Part shown: in pieces, positions 52,564 through 61,527 of the stretch
Numbering within the stretch: the stretch's first letter is position 1
Layout of the letters: each line of letters starts with the position of its first letter
DNA from: Albidovulum sp.
Lineage (GTDB): Bacteria > Pseudomonadota > Alphaproteobacteria > Rhodobacterales > Rhodobacteraceae
Length of the DNA stretch: 64,000 bases
Assembly: GCA_020637635.1 (NCBI GenBank)
Contig: JACKKB010000003.1
Span: forward strand, 124,001 to 188,000
Reading direction: 5' to 3'
The notes under the pieces: model-generated
What the model was told of the DNA's origin: nothing
Seen by the model: only the letters and a program-made list of their open reading frames with translations
The model's database searches: none
Made by a program: the position numbers and the translations under genes

Positions 52564-52722
52564 ATGAGACCGTTCTAAGGCGCTCGGTTCCCGAAGGACG
52601 CGATCCTGTTCGCAGTTGTCTTCCATGTCCGCTACGCGGTATCGGATCGTGATCTGGAAGAGATCATGGCCGATCGCGGCGTCAGGGTTGATCATGCGAC
52701 GCCAGACCGCCGGGTCGAGAGA
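52564..52722 (+). mobile_element. IS6-family transposase remnant
   Basis: The frame gives MRPF, a stop, then GARFPKDAILFAVVFHVRYA and VSDRDLEEIMADRGVRVDHATPDRRVER and another stop. This is the conserved N-terminus of IS6-family transposases (F-x-G-x-x-F-P-x-x-x-I-L ... Y-R-D-L-E-E-M-x-x-x-R-G-V-x-V-D-H-x-T). The catalytic DDE core is absent. It marks the right-hand border of the catabolic island. The rest of 52420-52972 holds no other recognisable gene. Confidence 0.8.
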
Positions 52723-52972
52723 TAAGCACCGCCGGTTGCGGCAAATGCACGCCGCAGGAATGCAGCCGCTGCTCTGATTCCCAACCTTCTACCGCTTTCA
52801 GCCTTCTACCGCTCTCAGCCAGGGTTTTCCGCCTTCGCTCAGGGTGACGGGCTGGCGACGCCTGGCCATGATCGCACGGAAGGTCGCATCGCGCTCTCTG
52901 ACGCCGAGAACCGGGATCTGTGGCGTATCTTGCCGACTGGCACGGTCGAGCGAGATCCGTCCCTGAACCACG

Positions 52973-53323
52973 TCACCCTCGCGGCAGATAGCCCGCCGGC
53001 GCATCCTCGTCGCGCGCGTAGTCGAGCGGCGCCTGGTCATGGGCCGGGGTCGAGCGCTTCATCTCGCAGACAAGCTCGCCGTTGTCGATGTCGGAGGCGA
53101 CGATAAGGGACTGATAGAGATGGCGCGCACCGTCATAGATATCGACAAGCCCACGCAGGCTCTGCACCTGATCGGCGTCGAGCGTGAACCCGGTTTCCCA
53201 GAAGCGCAGGATGGGATAGACATCCTCGCCCGCGAGAACCCTGAGCCGTGACCGCCGACGGAGATCACGCTTGCGTGCCTCGTCAAGTCCGGCCTGAATG
53301 TCCTTTGGCAAATAATCTATCAT
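52973..53323 (-). CDS. conserved-looking hypothetical protein
   Basis: A 116-residue soluble protein starting MIDYLPKDIQAGLDEARKRD, rich in charged residues, with the segments LRVLAGEDVYPILRFWETGF and VQSLRGLVDIYDGARHLYQS. No domain with known function is recognised. It has a short basic N-terminal helix and no signal peptide. The gene stands alone on the minus strand near the receiver-domain gene. It has the composition of an ordinary host gene, not of the decayed neighbours. Confidence 0.65.
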   Translation of the reverse strand: MIDYLPKDIQAGLDEARKRDLRRRSRLRVLAGEDVYPILRFWETGFTLDADQVQSLRGLVDIYDGARHLYQSLIVASDIDNGELVCEMKRSTPAHDQAPLDYARDEDAPAGYLPRG

Positions 53324-53452
53324 GCACGCATCCCCCCAGTCTCCAGCTTGGGGAAGTTGTCGCCAAAAGCAAGTTAAGCTTGCGCGACGGGCAGTGACGC
53401 GATCAATTCCCGCGCCCGGGCCTACGAGATGCCGCGGCGGCAACAATCGGGC

Positions 53453-53815
53453 TCAGTCGGCCTTGCCATAGTGCTGCACCACCGCCGCCAGATCCTCGGG
53501 CGGCGTCGCCGCCGGAAGGAAGGCGCGTGCATTGGCGATATGCTGAAAGATCGACCCGTCCGAAAAGAAGGTCGAATTGGTGACGAAGACCACCTGCGCC
53601 TCGGGGCGCCGATAGGCCGCGTAATCCGCGACCGCGATCGCGCTGCCGTCCTTGAGCACCAGATCCAGCACGATGACACCGAACGCGGTGCGTTCGAGTG
53701 CGGCCACGGCCTCGTGCTGGTCACCCACGACGGTTGCGCCTTCGCACATCCGGTCGATATGCCGCTTCCACAGCCACCCCAGATCAGGGTTGCTTTCCAC
53801 GATCAGTACCTGCAT
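53453..53815 (-). CDS. stand-alone response-regulator receiver domain, atypical
   Basis: A 120-residue CheY-like domain. The phospho-acceptor Asp lies in GVIVLDLVLKDGS (about residue 51) and the switch Thr/Ser in VVFVTNSTFF. The N-terminal acidic pair is reduced to VESNPDL, and the usual conserved lysine near residue 105 is missing (ARAFLPAATPPEDL). It may therefore bind or signal without normal phosphorylation. No output domain or kinase is adjacent. Confidence 0.8.
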   Translation of the reverse strand: MQVLIVESNPDLGWLWKRHIDRMCEGATVVGDQHEAVAALERTAFGVIVLDLVLKDGSAIAVADYAAYRRPEAQVVFVTNSTFFSDGSIFQHIANARAFLPAATPPEDLAAVVQHYGKAD

Positions 53816-53984
53816 TTGCCCCCACCAAGTAACGCTTCACCACACACCGCGCATCACGCGGTGCGTTAGAGTCTCGTCAACAGGTATTAACCAAAGGTTA
53901 ACACCGCCCGGCCGAACGCGGGATTTGCGGGTTGTCGCCGGCATAGGGTGCGCTAGGCTGCGGCGACACCGGAAGGAGCCTGAA

Positions 53985-55169
53985 ATGACGCACTCGTTCG
54001 CCAGCCTGCGCCTTGCCGCGGCCCTGGTCATCGCCACCGCCCTGCCGCTCGGGGCCGCGGAATGCGGCGGGTCGTTTTCGGGCTTCGTCGAGGCGATGCA
54101 GAAGGAAGCCGTCGCGCGCGGCCATGACGGCGCCAGCGTCGCGCGCTTCTTCGCCGGTGTGCGCCAGGACGGCGCCGTGCTGAAGGCCGACCGCGCGCAG
54201 GGGGTCTTCCGCAAGGACTTCATCGAGTTCTCGCGCGCCGTCATCAGCGCCGGGCGCATCTCGAACGGCGCGAAACAGGCCAGAGCCAAGGCCGCGACCT
54301 TTCGTGCCATCGAGGACCGCTATGGCATCGCGCCCGGGGTGCTTCTGGCCTTCTGGGCGCTCGAGACCGACTACGGCGCCGTGCAGGGCAATTTCCGCAC
54401 CCGCGACGCTCTCGTCACGCTCGCCCATGATTGTCGCCGGCCCGATCTCTTCCGGCCGCAGGTCTTTGCCGCGCTGGAGCTCTACGGACGCGGCGATTTC
54501 GACCCTTCGGGCACGACCGGCGCCTGGGCCGGCGAGATCGGCCAGGTGCAGATGCTGCCCGAGGATATCCTGCGCAACGGCGTCGACGGCGACGGAGACG
54601 GCCACGTGAACCTCAAGGGTTCGGCCGCCGATGCGCTCATGTCCGGCGCCAAGATGCTTGCCGGCATGGGCTGGCGCAAGGACGAGCCCTGGCTGCAGGA
54701 GATAACCCTGCCTGCCGATCTCGACTGGTCGAAGACCGGGCTCGAACAGAGCTATGCGATCTCCGACTGGCAGGCGATGGGTGTGCGCGCGCGGCAGGGC
54801 AAGCTGGCCGGCGGGCTCAAGGGCTCGGTCCTGCTGCCGATGGGACGCAAGGGGCCGGCCTTCATGGCCTATCCGAACTTCAGCGTCTACTTCAACTGGA
54901 ACAAGAGCTTCGTCTATGTCACCACGGCCGCCTATTTCGCGACCCGGCTCGAAGGCGCGCCGCCCTACGATCCGGGCCGGCCCGAACCCGGCCTTTCGCC
55001 CAATGAAATGGTCGCGCTGCAGAAGAAGCTGGCCCAGCACGGCCACGATGTGGGCGCCATCGACGGCATCCTCGGCGAACGCACCCGCGCCGCAGTTCAG
55101 GCCGAGCAGGAACGGCTCGGCCTGCCGGCCGATGCCTGGCCGACCCGTGCCCTTCTCGACCGCCTCTGA
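53985..55169 (+). CDS. lytic murein transglycosylase (MltB family) with peptidoglycan-binding domain
   Basis: A 394-residue exported enzyme. A signal peptide (LRLAAALVIATALPLGAA) is followed by the SLT/MltB domain with the catalytic Glu in LLAFWALETDYGAVQGNF, WAGEIGQVQMLPEDIL and AYPNFSVYFNWN. The C-terminal 65 residues are a PG_binding_1 domain (LSPNEMVALQKKLAQHGHDVGAIDGILGERTRAAVQ). It cleaves peptidoglycan to 1,6-anhydromuropeptides in the periplasm. The GGAAGGAG site before 53985 fixes the start. Confidence 0.93.
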   Translation: MTHSFASLRLAAALVIATALPLGAAECGGSFSGFVEAMQKEAVARGHDGASVARFFAGVRQDGAVLKADRAQGVFRKDFIEFSRAVISAGRISNGAKQARAKAATFRAIEDRYGIAPGVLLAFWALETDYGAVQGNFRTRDALVTLAHDCRRPDLFRPQVFAALELYGRGDFDPSGTTGAWAGEIGQVQMLPEDILRNGVDGDGDGHVNLKGSAADALMSGAKMLAGMGWRKDEPWLQEITLPADLDWSKTGLEQSYAISDWQAMGVRARQGKLAGGLKGSVLLPMGRKGPAFMAYPNFSVYFNWNKSFVYVTTAAYFATRLEGAPPYDPGRPEPGLSPNEMVALQKKLAQHGHDVGAIDGILGERTRAAVQAEQERLGLPADAWPTRALLDRL

Positions 55170-55232
55170 GGCCGACTTGCAATCCCGTCCCCGGGGGGCC
55201 AAGAATGGCGCCGACCGCCCGGAGGGACCCAG

Positions 55233-56321
55233 ATGACCGACCAGACCCGGCGTGCCGAAGTCGTGCTGCCGTCGAAGAAGCTCTCCGACGACATGGGGTT
55301 CTTCGGTCGCACGCTCGGATTCCGGCTGGAGACGATCTATCCGGCCGACGACCCTGCGGTGGCCGAGATGTCGGGCCACGGGCTGCGGATCCGACTCGAC
55401 CGCACCGCCGATCTGCCGCCCGGGCGGCTCAGGATCCTTGGCGATGAACCCCGGTGGCGCGGCGCCGCACCGGTCACCGCGCCGAACGGAACCGTGATCG
55501 AGTTCGCGCCCCTGACGCCAGAGGTTCCGGCTGTCGATCCGGTGCCGGAATTCGGCGTGCGCCGGCTGCGCGACAATGCCCCCTGGGTGATCGGCCGCGC
55601 CGGCATGCAGTACCGCGATCTCATTCCCTCGCGGCTCGGCGGCTCGATCATCGCGAGTCACATCCGCATCCCCGACGGCGGCCCGGTGCCGGACATGGTC
55701 CATTACCACACGGTCGGCTTCCAGCTCATCTTCTGCTATCGCGGCTGGGTCGATGTGCTCTACGAGGATCAGGGCGACGGCATGCTGCGTCTGACGGCCG
55801 GCGACTGCGTGATCCAGCCGCCCGAGATCCGACACAGGGTCTGCCACGCCTCGCCCGATATCGAGGTGATCGAGATCGGCGTTCCGGCCGAACACGTGAC
55901 CACGATCGATCACGAGATGGTGCTGCCGAACGGACAGGGCGACCCCGCGCGCGAATGGCAGGGGCAGCGCTTCGTCCACCACATCCGCGACAGGGCACCG
56001 TGGCAGCCGTTCCGCATCCCGGGTTTCACCTGCCAGGATACCGGCATCGCGGCAGGCACCGGCGGCGTCGCCAACATCCAGGTCGCGCGCTTCGATACCG
56101 GCACCTCCCCGGCGACACGGCATGACAGCGCCATCCACTTCACCTTTTTGATGGACGGCACCATGGTCCTGCAGGCCGAGGGTCAGCCAGATCACGCGCT
56201 CGGTCCCGGCGACGCCTTCGTGATCCCGCCCGGACTTGCCGCGCGCTACGCCGACTGCACGCCCGATCTGCAGCTTCTTGAGGCGGCCCTGCCCGGTCGT
56301 TTCCGCACCGATATCCTCTGA
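55233..56321 (+). CDS. cupin protein with N-terminal glyoxalase-like (VOC) domain
   Basis: A 362-residue protein in three parts: a short VOC-like region (about residues 8-95: AEVVLPSKKLSDDMGFFGRTLGFRLETIYPAD), then two cupin barrels (about 110-235 with MVHYHTVGFQLIFCYRGWVDVLYEDQGDG and 250-355 with RHDSAIHFTFLMDGTMVLQAEG). The first cupin keeps a His pair; the second keeps fewer ligands. It may be an epimerase-like or sugar-sensing protein; function not assigned. It is in a plus-strand run with the aminotransferase gene 47 bases downstream and has a GGAGGG site. Confidence 0.72.
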   Translation: MTDQTRRAEVVLPSKKLSDDMGFFGRTLGFRLETIYPADDPAVAEMSGHGLRIRLDRTADLPPGRLRILGDEPRWRGAAPVTAPNGTVIEFAPLTPEVPAVDPVPEFGVRRLRDNAPWVIGRAGMQYRDLIPSRLGGSIIASHIRIPDGGPVPDMVHYHTVGFQLIFCYRGWVDVLYEDQGDGMLRLTAGDCVIQPPEIRHRVCHASPDIEVIEIGVPAEHVTTIDHEMVLPNGQGDPAREWQGQRFVHHIRDRAPWQPFRIPGFTCQDTGIAAGTGGVANIQVARFDTGTSPATRHDSAIHFTFLMDGTMVLQAEGQPDHALGPGDAFVIPPGLAARYADCTPDLQLLEAALPGRFRTDIL

Positions 56322-56368
56322 TCGCCCGCCTGGCGATCGCACCAACCCGCCGAACAAGGGAAGACAGC

Positions 56369-57232
56369 ATGGCCACCGGCACGAACATCCGCACCTATTT
56401 CGAGGGCCGTTGGCACGAAGGCGATGTCGCCGTGATGCGCGCGGCCGATCAGGGCAGCTGGCTCGGCGGCACGGTCTTCGACGGCGCCCGGTTCTTCGAG
56501 GGGCTCACCCCCGACCTTGACCGGCACTGCGCCCGCGCCAACCGCTCGGCCGCGGCCCTGATGATAACGCCCACGGTTTCGGACCAGGACATGGTCGAGA
56601 TCGCCCGCGAGGGCCTCAGGGCCTACGGGCCCGATCAGGCCGTCTATATCCGGCCGATGTACTGGGCACTCGACGGCGACGATAGCGCCATCGTGCCGCA
56701 ACCGGACGCCACCGGCTTCGCGCTCTGCCTCGAAGAGATCCCGATGCCGACCGCCGAGGCGACGACGCGGCTCACCACCACTCGATTCCGTCGCCCGGTT
56801 CTCGAAAGCGCGGTCACCAACGCCAAGGCCGGCTGCCTCTATCCCAACAACGCCCGCATGATCGCCGAGGCAAGGACCAGGGGTTATCCGAACGCGCTGG
56901 TCGCCGACGCGCTTGGCAATGTCGCCGAAAGCGCCACCGCCAACGTCTTCATCGTGAAGGACGGCGAGGTCTTCACCCCCGTCGCCAACGGCACCTTCCT
57001 GTCTGGCATCACCCGGGCGCGCCACATCGCGAACCTGCGCGCCGACGGCGTCGCCGTCCACGAGACCGTGCTGAGCTTCGACGACGTGCGCGCCGCCGAC
57101 GAGGTCTTCCTCTCGGGCAACTACGCCAAGGTCACCCCGGTCGTGGAGTTCGATGGCACGAACTACCAGCACGGCCCCGTCACGCGCCGGGCGCGTGCGC
57201 TCTACTGGGATTGGGCCCATTCCGGGCGATGA
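56369..57232 (+). CDS. branched-chain-type (class IV) aminotransferase
   Basis: A 287-residue PLP fold-type IV aminotransferase, related to IlvE and D-amino-acid aminotransferase. The PLP lysine is in AVTNAKAGCLYPNNARM, and VADALGNVAESATANVFIVKDG is the conserved core with the phosphate loop region FLSGITRARHI. It is shorter than standard IlvE (about 305-310). It likely transaminates branched-chain amino acids or a related substrate, and lies between the cupin and Usp genes. Confidence 0.88.
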   Translation: MATGTNIRTYFEGRWHEGDVAVMRAADQGSWLGGTVFDGARFFEGLTPDLDRHCARANRSAAALMITPTVSDQDMVEIAREGLRAYGPDQAVYIRPMYWALDGDDSAIVPQPDATGFALCLEEIPMPTAEATTRLTTTRFRRPVLESAVTNAKAGCLYPNNARMIAEARTRGYPNALVADALGNVAESATANVFIVKDGEVFTPVANGTFLSGITRARHIANLRADGVAVHETVLSFDDVRAADEVFLSGNYAKVTPVVEFDGTNYQHGPVTRRARALYWDWAHSGR

Positions 57233-57294
57233 CGCTCTGCGATTGCCTTGCCGGCACCGACAGGCCATGATCGCGCCGCACTCTGGGGGAGCTC

Positions 57295-57750
57295 ATGCGC
57301 AAGTTTCTGGTCGTTCTCGATGACAGCCGCGAATGCCTGAACGCGATGCGGTTTGCGGCGCTGCGGGCGGCCCATACCGGCGCCGGCGTGACGATTCTCT
57401 CGGTCATTCCGCCCGAGGAGTTCCAGCACTGGATCGGGGTCGCGGACATCATGCGCGCCGAAGCGCGCGAGCGGATCGAAGCTCATTTCGAGGTCTTCGC
57501 CAAGTGGATGCGCGACCGCCACGGCATCCAGCCCGAGCTTGAGATCCGCGAGGGCGAGCCTGTCGCCGAGATCCTGGACGTGATCCGCACCACGCCTGAA
57601 ATCGGCGTTCTGGTGCTGGGCGCGGGCACGGACAAGGCCGGCCCGGGCCCGCTTGTGACGCAGCTGTCGCGAAACTCCGGCAATCTGCCGATCCCGATCA
57701 CCATCGTGCCGGGCGAGATGTCGAAGGAACGGCTCGAGGCGATCACCTGA
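57295..57750 (+). CDS. universal stress protein (UspA family)
   Basis: A 151-residue Usp domain. It starts MRKFLVVLDDSRECLNAMRFA and has VLVLGAGTDKAGPGPLVTQLSRNSG with the ATP-binding-type G-x2-G-x9-G pattern loosely kept. It probably binds nucleotide and acts in stress adaptation. A GGGGGAG site precedes the ATG. It is convergent with the small lipoprotein genes downstream. Confidence 0.9.
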   Translation: MRKFLVVLDDSRECLNAMRFAALRAAHTGAGVTILSVIPPEEFQHWIGVADIMRAEARERIEAHFEVFAKWMRDRHGIQPELEIREGEPVAEILDVIRTTPEIGVLVLGAGTDKAGPGPLVTQLSRNSGNLPIPITIVPGEMSKERLEAIT

Positions 57751-57760
57751 GCCACGCGGC

Positions 57761-57898
57761 TCAGTAACCGCCCGAGACCCCGGCCTTCGCCTGGCCGGTG
57801 ACGCTGACACCGGCCCCGGCCGGAGGCTTCGGCTTGCCGTCGACGCCGCAGGCGGCAAGGACGACAAGGACGGACAGAAGGACGAATGCGCGCATCAT
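57761..57898 (-). CDS. small lipoprotein, 45 aa
   Basis: The protein MMRAFVLLSVLVVLAACGVDG followed by a Pro/Gly/Val-rich tail ends GVSGGY. The lipobox is LAAC, so acylation at Cys and outer-membrane targeting are expected. It overlaps the preceding lipoprotein gene (ATGA). Two small lipoproteins after argH are typical of Rhodobacteraceae. Confidence 0.72.
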   Translation of the reverse strand: MMRAFVLLSVLVVLAACGVDGKPKPPAGAGVSVTGQAKAGVSGGY

Positions 57899-58050
57899 TG
57901 GCTCACCGTGACACCGACACCGGCAATGGAAGTCGAGAGAGACGGCACCACCCTAACGCCCGAAGGCGTCAGATGCACGCCCGCATGTGCCCGGGGCTGC
58001 GCACAGGCGGCAAGCCCGAGGATCAGCGCGAGCGCGCCCGCCACCCTCAT
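57895..58050 (-). CDS. small lipoprotein, 51 aa
   Basis: The protein begins MRVAGALALILGLAACAQPR, with lipobox LAAC, and continues HAGVHLTPSGVRVVPSLSTSI to a short hydrophobic end. The ATG overlaps the argH stop (ATGA) and its own stop overlaps the next lipoprotein start, so the three genes are coupled. Function unknown. Confidence 0.72.
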   Translation of the reverse strand: MRVAGALALILGLAACAQPRAHAGVHLTPSGVRVVPSLSTSIAGVGVTVSQ

Positions 58051-59438
58051 CCGAGCCGCGTCCGCCATGCCGCGATCTGCGCCCGCACCTGATCCGGCGC
58101 GGTGCCGCCGTAGCTCTGGCGGCTGGCGACGGAGTTGTGGACACCCAGCACCGAATAGACTTCCGCTGTGATCGCCGGATGGGCCGCGGCCATCTCGGCG
58201 ATCGACAGGTCCGCAAGGTCGCAGCCCTTCTTCTCGGCCAGCGCCACCAGCGCGCCCGTCACGTGATGCGCCTCGCGGAACGGCAGCCCGGCCTCGCGCA
58301 CCAGCCAGTCCGCCAGGTCGGTCGCTGTCGAGAACCCCGAGGAGGCGGCGGCTTCGAGCGCGGTGCGGTTTGCGACCAGGTCGCGCACCATTCCCTCCAT
58401 CGCGGCAAGCGCCAGCATCAGGTTGTCGGCCGCGTCGAAGACCTGTTCCTTGTCCTCCTGCATGTCCTTGGAATAGGCGAGCGGTAGCCCCTTCATCACC
58501 ATCATCAGTGCCACGTTGGCCCCCATGATGCGCCCGACCTTGGCGCGAATGAGCTCGGCCGCGTCGGGGTTCTTCTTCTGCGGCATGATCGACGAGCCGG
58601 TCGAGAACCGGTCCGAAAGCGCCACGAAGCGGAACTGCGCCGAGGACCAGATCACCAGTTCCTCGGCAAGGCGCGACAGATGCATGGCCGTGATCGACGC
58701 GGCCGCAAGGAACTCCAGCGCGAAATCGCGGTCGGAGACGGCATCGAGCGAATTGGCCATCGCCCGGTCGAACCCGAGCGCGGCCGCCGTCGCAGCGCGA
58801 TCGATCGGAAACGATGTGCCAGCCAGCGCGGCGGCGCCGAGCGGGCATTCGTTCATCCGCGCCCGGGCATCGGCAAAGCGGCCCCGGTCGCGCGCGAACA
58901 TCTCGACATAGGCCATCATGTGGTGGCCCCATGTCACCGGCTGCGCGGTCTGCAGATGCGTGAAGCCCGGCATGACCCAGTCTGCACCCGCCTCGGCCTG
59001 CCCGAGAAGCGCCCTTTGCAGCGCCGTCAGCCCGGCCACCGCGGCATCCGCCTGATCGCGCACCCAGAGCCGGAAATCGGTCGCCACCTGGTCGTTTCGG
59101 CTCCGCGCCGTGTGCAGCCGCCCGGCCGGCTCGCCGATCAGCTCCTTCAGCCGCGCTTCGATATTCATGTGAATGTCCTCGAGCGCGCTAGAAAAGGTGA
59201 AGTTCCCGGCCTCGATCTCTGACAAGACCGTGAGAAGCCCTTCCCCGATCGCTTCGGCGTCTTTATCCGTGAGGATGCCCTGGGCGGCCAGCATCGCCGC
59301 ATGGGCACGGGATCCGGCGATGTCCTGGGCATGAAGCCGCTGGTCGAAACCGATCGAGGCGTTGATCGCCTCCATGATCGCGTCCGGCCCGGCGGCGAAC
59401 CGCCCGCCCCACATCGCGTTCTGGGTTCTGTTGGTCAT
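58047..59438 (-). CDS. argH: argininosuccinate lyase
   Basis: A 463-residue fumarase/aspartase-superfamily enzyme. The signature GSSIMPQKKNPD is clear at about residues 280-292, together with TARSRNDQVATDFRLWVRD and the HTHLQ-equivalent GFTHLQTAQPVTWGH. It splits argininosuccinate into arginine and fumarate in the last step of arginine synthesis. It diverges from tlpA, with a 22-base gap, and is followed by two small lipoprotein genes on the same transcript. This block belongs to the host backbone. Confidence 0.97.
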   Translation of the reverse strand: MTNRTQNAMWGGRFAAGPDAIMEAINASIGFDQRLHAQDIAGSRAHAAMLAAQGILTDKDAEAIGEGLLTVLSEIEAGNFTFSSALEDIHMNIEARLKELIGEPAGRLHTARSRNDQVATDFRLWVRDQADAAVAGLTALQRALLGQAEAGADWVMPGFTHLQTAQPVTWGHHMMAYVEMFARDRGRFADARARMNECPLGAAALAGTSFPIDRAATAAALGFDRAMANSLDAVSDRDFALEFLAAASITAMHLSRLAEELVIWSSAQFRFVALSDRFSTGSSIMPQKKNPDAAELIRAKVGRIMGANVALMMVMKGLPLAYSKDMQEDKEQVFDAADNLMLALAAMEGMVRDLVANRTALEAAASSGFSTATDLADWLVREAGLPFREAHHVTGALVALAEKKGCDLADLSIAEMAAAHPAITAEVYSVLGVHNSVASRQSYGGTAPDQVRAQIAAWRTRLG

Positions 59439-59460
59439 GAGCGGCCCCCGGGAGGCATTG

Positions 59461-60018
59461 ATGAAGAGCATACTTTCCGCCGTCCTCTACACGGCCCTCG
59501 CCTTCGGCGCAAATCCGACGCTTGCCGGAACGGCCGGTCTGGAAGCGCTGCGCGACGGTTCCATGAAGAAACTGGTGTTCGCCACCGCGCCCGCCGCGGT
59601 TCCGGATATCCCCTTCCTCGACGAGAGCGGCAACGAACACCGGCTCTCTGATTGGCAGGGCAGATACGTCGCGGTGAACTTCTGGGCCACCTGGTGCGCC
59701 CCCTGCCGCAAGGAACTTCCCGCGCTCGACACGCTGAACCGCGAGATGGGCGGCGACCGCTTCGCTGTCCTCACCATCGCCGTCGGCCGCAACACGATCC
59801 CGGCGATGACCCGCCTCTTCGACGAAACCGGCGTCGAATCCCTGCCCTATTTCCGTGACCCCACGCTCGCGCTGTCGCATGAAATGGGCGTGCTCGGCCT
59901 GCCGGTGACCGTCCTCCTCGATCCCGAGGGCCGCGAGATCGCGCGCATGACCGGCGATGCCGACTGGGCGGGCGAGAGTGCCCGCGCCATCGTCGCGGCG
60001 CTGCTCGCGGGCGGCTGA
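59461..60018 (+). CDS. tlpA: TlpA-like thiol-disulfide oxidoreductase
   Basis: A 185-residue exported thioredoxin-fold protein. A signal peptide (LSAVLYTALAFGANPTLA) is followed by the active site FWATWCAPCRKELPALD and the cis-Pro segment GLPVTVLLDPEG. TlpA proteins keep cytochrome oxidase copper-site cysteines reduced in the periplasm. The divergent argH neighbour is a common alphaproteobacterial arrangement. Confidence 0.92.
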   Translation: MKSILSAVLYTALAFGANPTLAGTAGLEALRDGSMKKLVFATAPAAVPDIPFLDESGNEHRLSDWQGRYVAVNFWATWCAPCRKELPALDTLNREMGGDRFAVLTIAVGRNTIPAMTRLFDETGVESLPYFRDPTLALSHEMGVLGLPVTVLLDPEGREIARMTGDADWAGESARAIVAALLAGG

Positions 60019-60019
60019 C

Positions 60020-60589
60020 CTAGCCGAGCCGGGCCACCCGTTCATGCGCCGGGCAGGTCACGAGGTGGTCATTGACCATGCCCACCGCCTGCATGAAGGC
60101 ATAGACGATGGTCGGCCCGGCGAAACGGAACCCCTCGCGCTTCAGCTCCTTCGAGATCCGTTCGGAAAGCGGTGTTGCGGCGGGCACCTCGGCCAGCGTC
60201 TCGAACCGGTTCTGCAGCGGCTTGCCATCGACATGGCGCCAGAGGAAACGGTCGAACCCCTCGCGCTCGGCGATCCGCAGATAGGCCTTCGCATTGCCGA
60301 TCGTCGCCACGATCTTGGCGCGCGACCGGACGATGCCGGGGTTGTCGAGAAGCCGCGCCACGTCGGCCTCGCCCCACCGGGCGATGCGCTCGGGATCGAA
60401 CCCCTCGAAGGCGGCACGGAAGTTGTCGCGCTTCTTCAGGATGGTGATCCACGAGAGACCGGCCTGAAACCCGTCGAGCACGAGCTTCTCCCAAAGCGCC
60501 CGGCCATCGCGCTCGGGCACGCCCCATTCGGTATCGTGGTAGTCGACATAGATCGGTTCGGTCCCGCACCAGCCGCAGCGTTCCGTCAT
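60020..60589 (-). CDS. tag: 3-methyladenine DNA glycosylase I
   Basis: A 189-residue Tag protein. The start MTERCGWCGTEPIYVDYHDTEWG carries the Cys pair and the YHDxEWG motif; the segment LDGFQAGLSWITILKKR is the helix-hairpin-helix core and CPAHERV holds zinc ligands near the C-terminus. It removes 3-methyladenine from DNA. The gene is convergent with tlpA, with only one base between the stops. Confidence 0.95.
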   Translation of the reverse strand: MTERCGWCGTEPIYVDYHDTEWGVPERDGRALWEKLVLDGFQAGLSWITILKKRDNFRAAFEGFDPERIARWGEADVARLLDNPGIVRSRAKIVATIGNAKAYLRIAEREGFDRFLWRHVDGKPLQNRFETLAEVPAATPLSERISKELKREGFRFAGPTIVYAFMQAVGMVNDHLVTCPAHERVARLG

Positions 60590-60687
60590 CGTCCCTCCCG
60601 CAACGCCGCGATCCCCGATTTCCCGCGCCCGTTTACCCGATCTTATCGCCTTGCGCCCAGTCTGTCGCCACCGTCAAGGAGATTGCT

Positions 60688-61527
60688 ATGGCCGGCAAGC
60701 AAAGAAGCTATCACGACGCCCCCGATCCCTCTGATGAAAGCCCCCTCTCGGTTGCCGTCACGGCGCGCGACCGCGATGTCATGACGATGGTCAGGCGGGC
60801 GATCGAGCGCAACGATGTCATGCTCGCCTATCAGCCCGTGATGCAGATGGCGGCACAGGACCGGCCGGCCTTCTACGAGGGCTTTGTGCGACTTGTGGAT
60901 GAAACCGGCCGCGTGATTCCGGCCGGCCAGTTCATGCCGACCGTCGAAACCCAGGAAATCGGCCGCGTCATCGACTGCCTCGCGCTCGACATGGGGTTCA
61001 ACGCGCTCCGCCACGATCCCGCCCTGCGGCTCTCGCTCAACATGTCGGCCCGCTCGATCGCCTATCCGCGCTGGACGCGCCTGATGCGGCGCGGTCTTGC
61101 CGCTGATCCGACCGCCGGCGAACGGCTGATCCTCGAGATCTCCGAAGCCTCGGCGATGGTCATGCCCGATGTGGTCTCCGTCTTCATGCGCCAGCTTCAG
61201 CCCGCGGGCGTCGCCTTCGCGCTTGACGATTTCGGCTCGGGCCTGACCTCGTTTCGCCACCTGCGCGATTTTTACTTCGATCTCGTCAAGATCGACGGTT
61301 CCTTCATCCGCGGCATCGCCGATACCGCCGACAATCAGTGCCTCGTCGCCGCCCTGATCGGCATCGCGCGACAGTTCGACATGCTGGTCGTCGCGGAATC
61401 GGTCGAAACGGCAGCGGATGCCGACTGGCTCGCGCGGGCCGGCGTCGACTGCCTGCAGGGTTATTTCTACGGCGCGCCCACCGCGACGCCGCCCTGGGCG
61501 GTGCCCGAGACCCGTATCGCGGTCTGA
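60688..61527 (+). CDS. EAL-domain protein (cyclic-di-GMP phosphodiesterase family), degenerate motif
   Basis: A 279-residue single EAL domain without sensor or GGDEF. The EAL triplet reads YEGFVRL instead of E-A-L/E-x-L-x-R. Other metal and catalytic positions are kept: NMSARS, LEISE, LDDFGSGLTS, LVKIDGSFI and ESVET. It may be an active phosphodiesterase with a changed motif or a c-di-GMP receptor. The AAGGAGA site before 60688 fixes the start. Confidence 0.9.
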   Translation: MAGKQRSYHDAPDPSDESPLSVAVTARDRDVMTMVRRAIERNDVMLAYQPVMQMAAQDRPAFYEGFVRLVDETGRVIPAGQFMPTVETQEIGRVIDCLALDMGFNALRHDPALRLSLNMSARSIAYPRWTRLMRRGLAADPTAGERLILEISEASAMVMPDVVSVFMRQLQPAGVAFALDDFGSGLTSFRHLRDFYFDLVKIDGSFIRGIADTADNQCLVAALIGIARQFDMLVVAESVETAADADWLARAGVDCLQGYFYGAPTATPPWAVPETRIAV

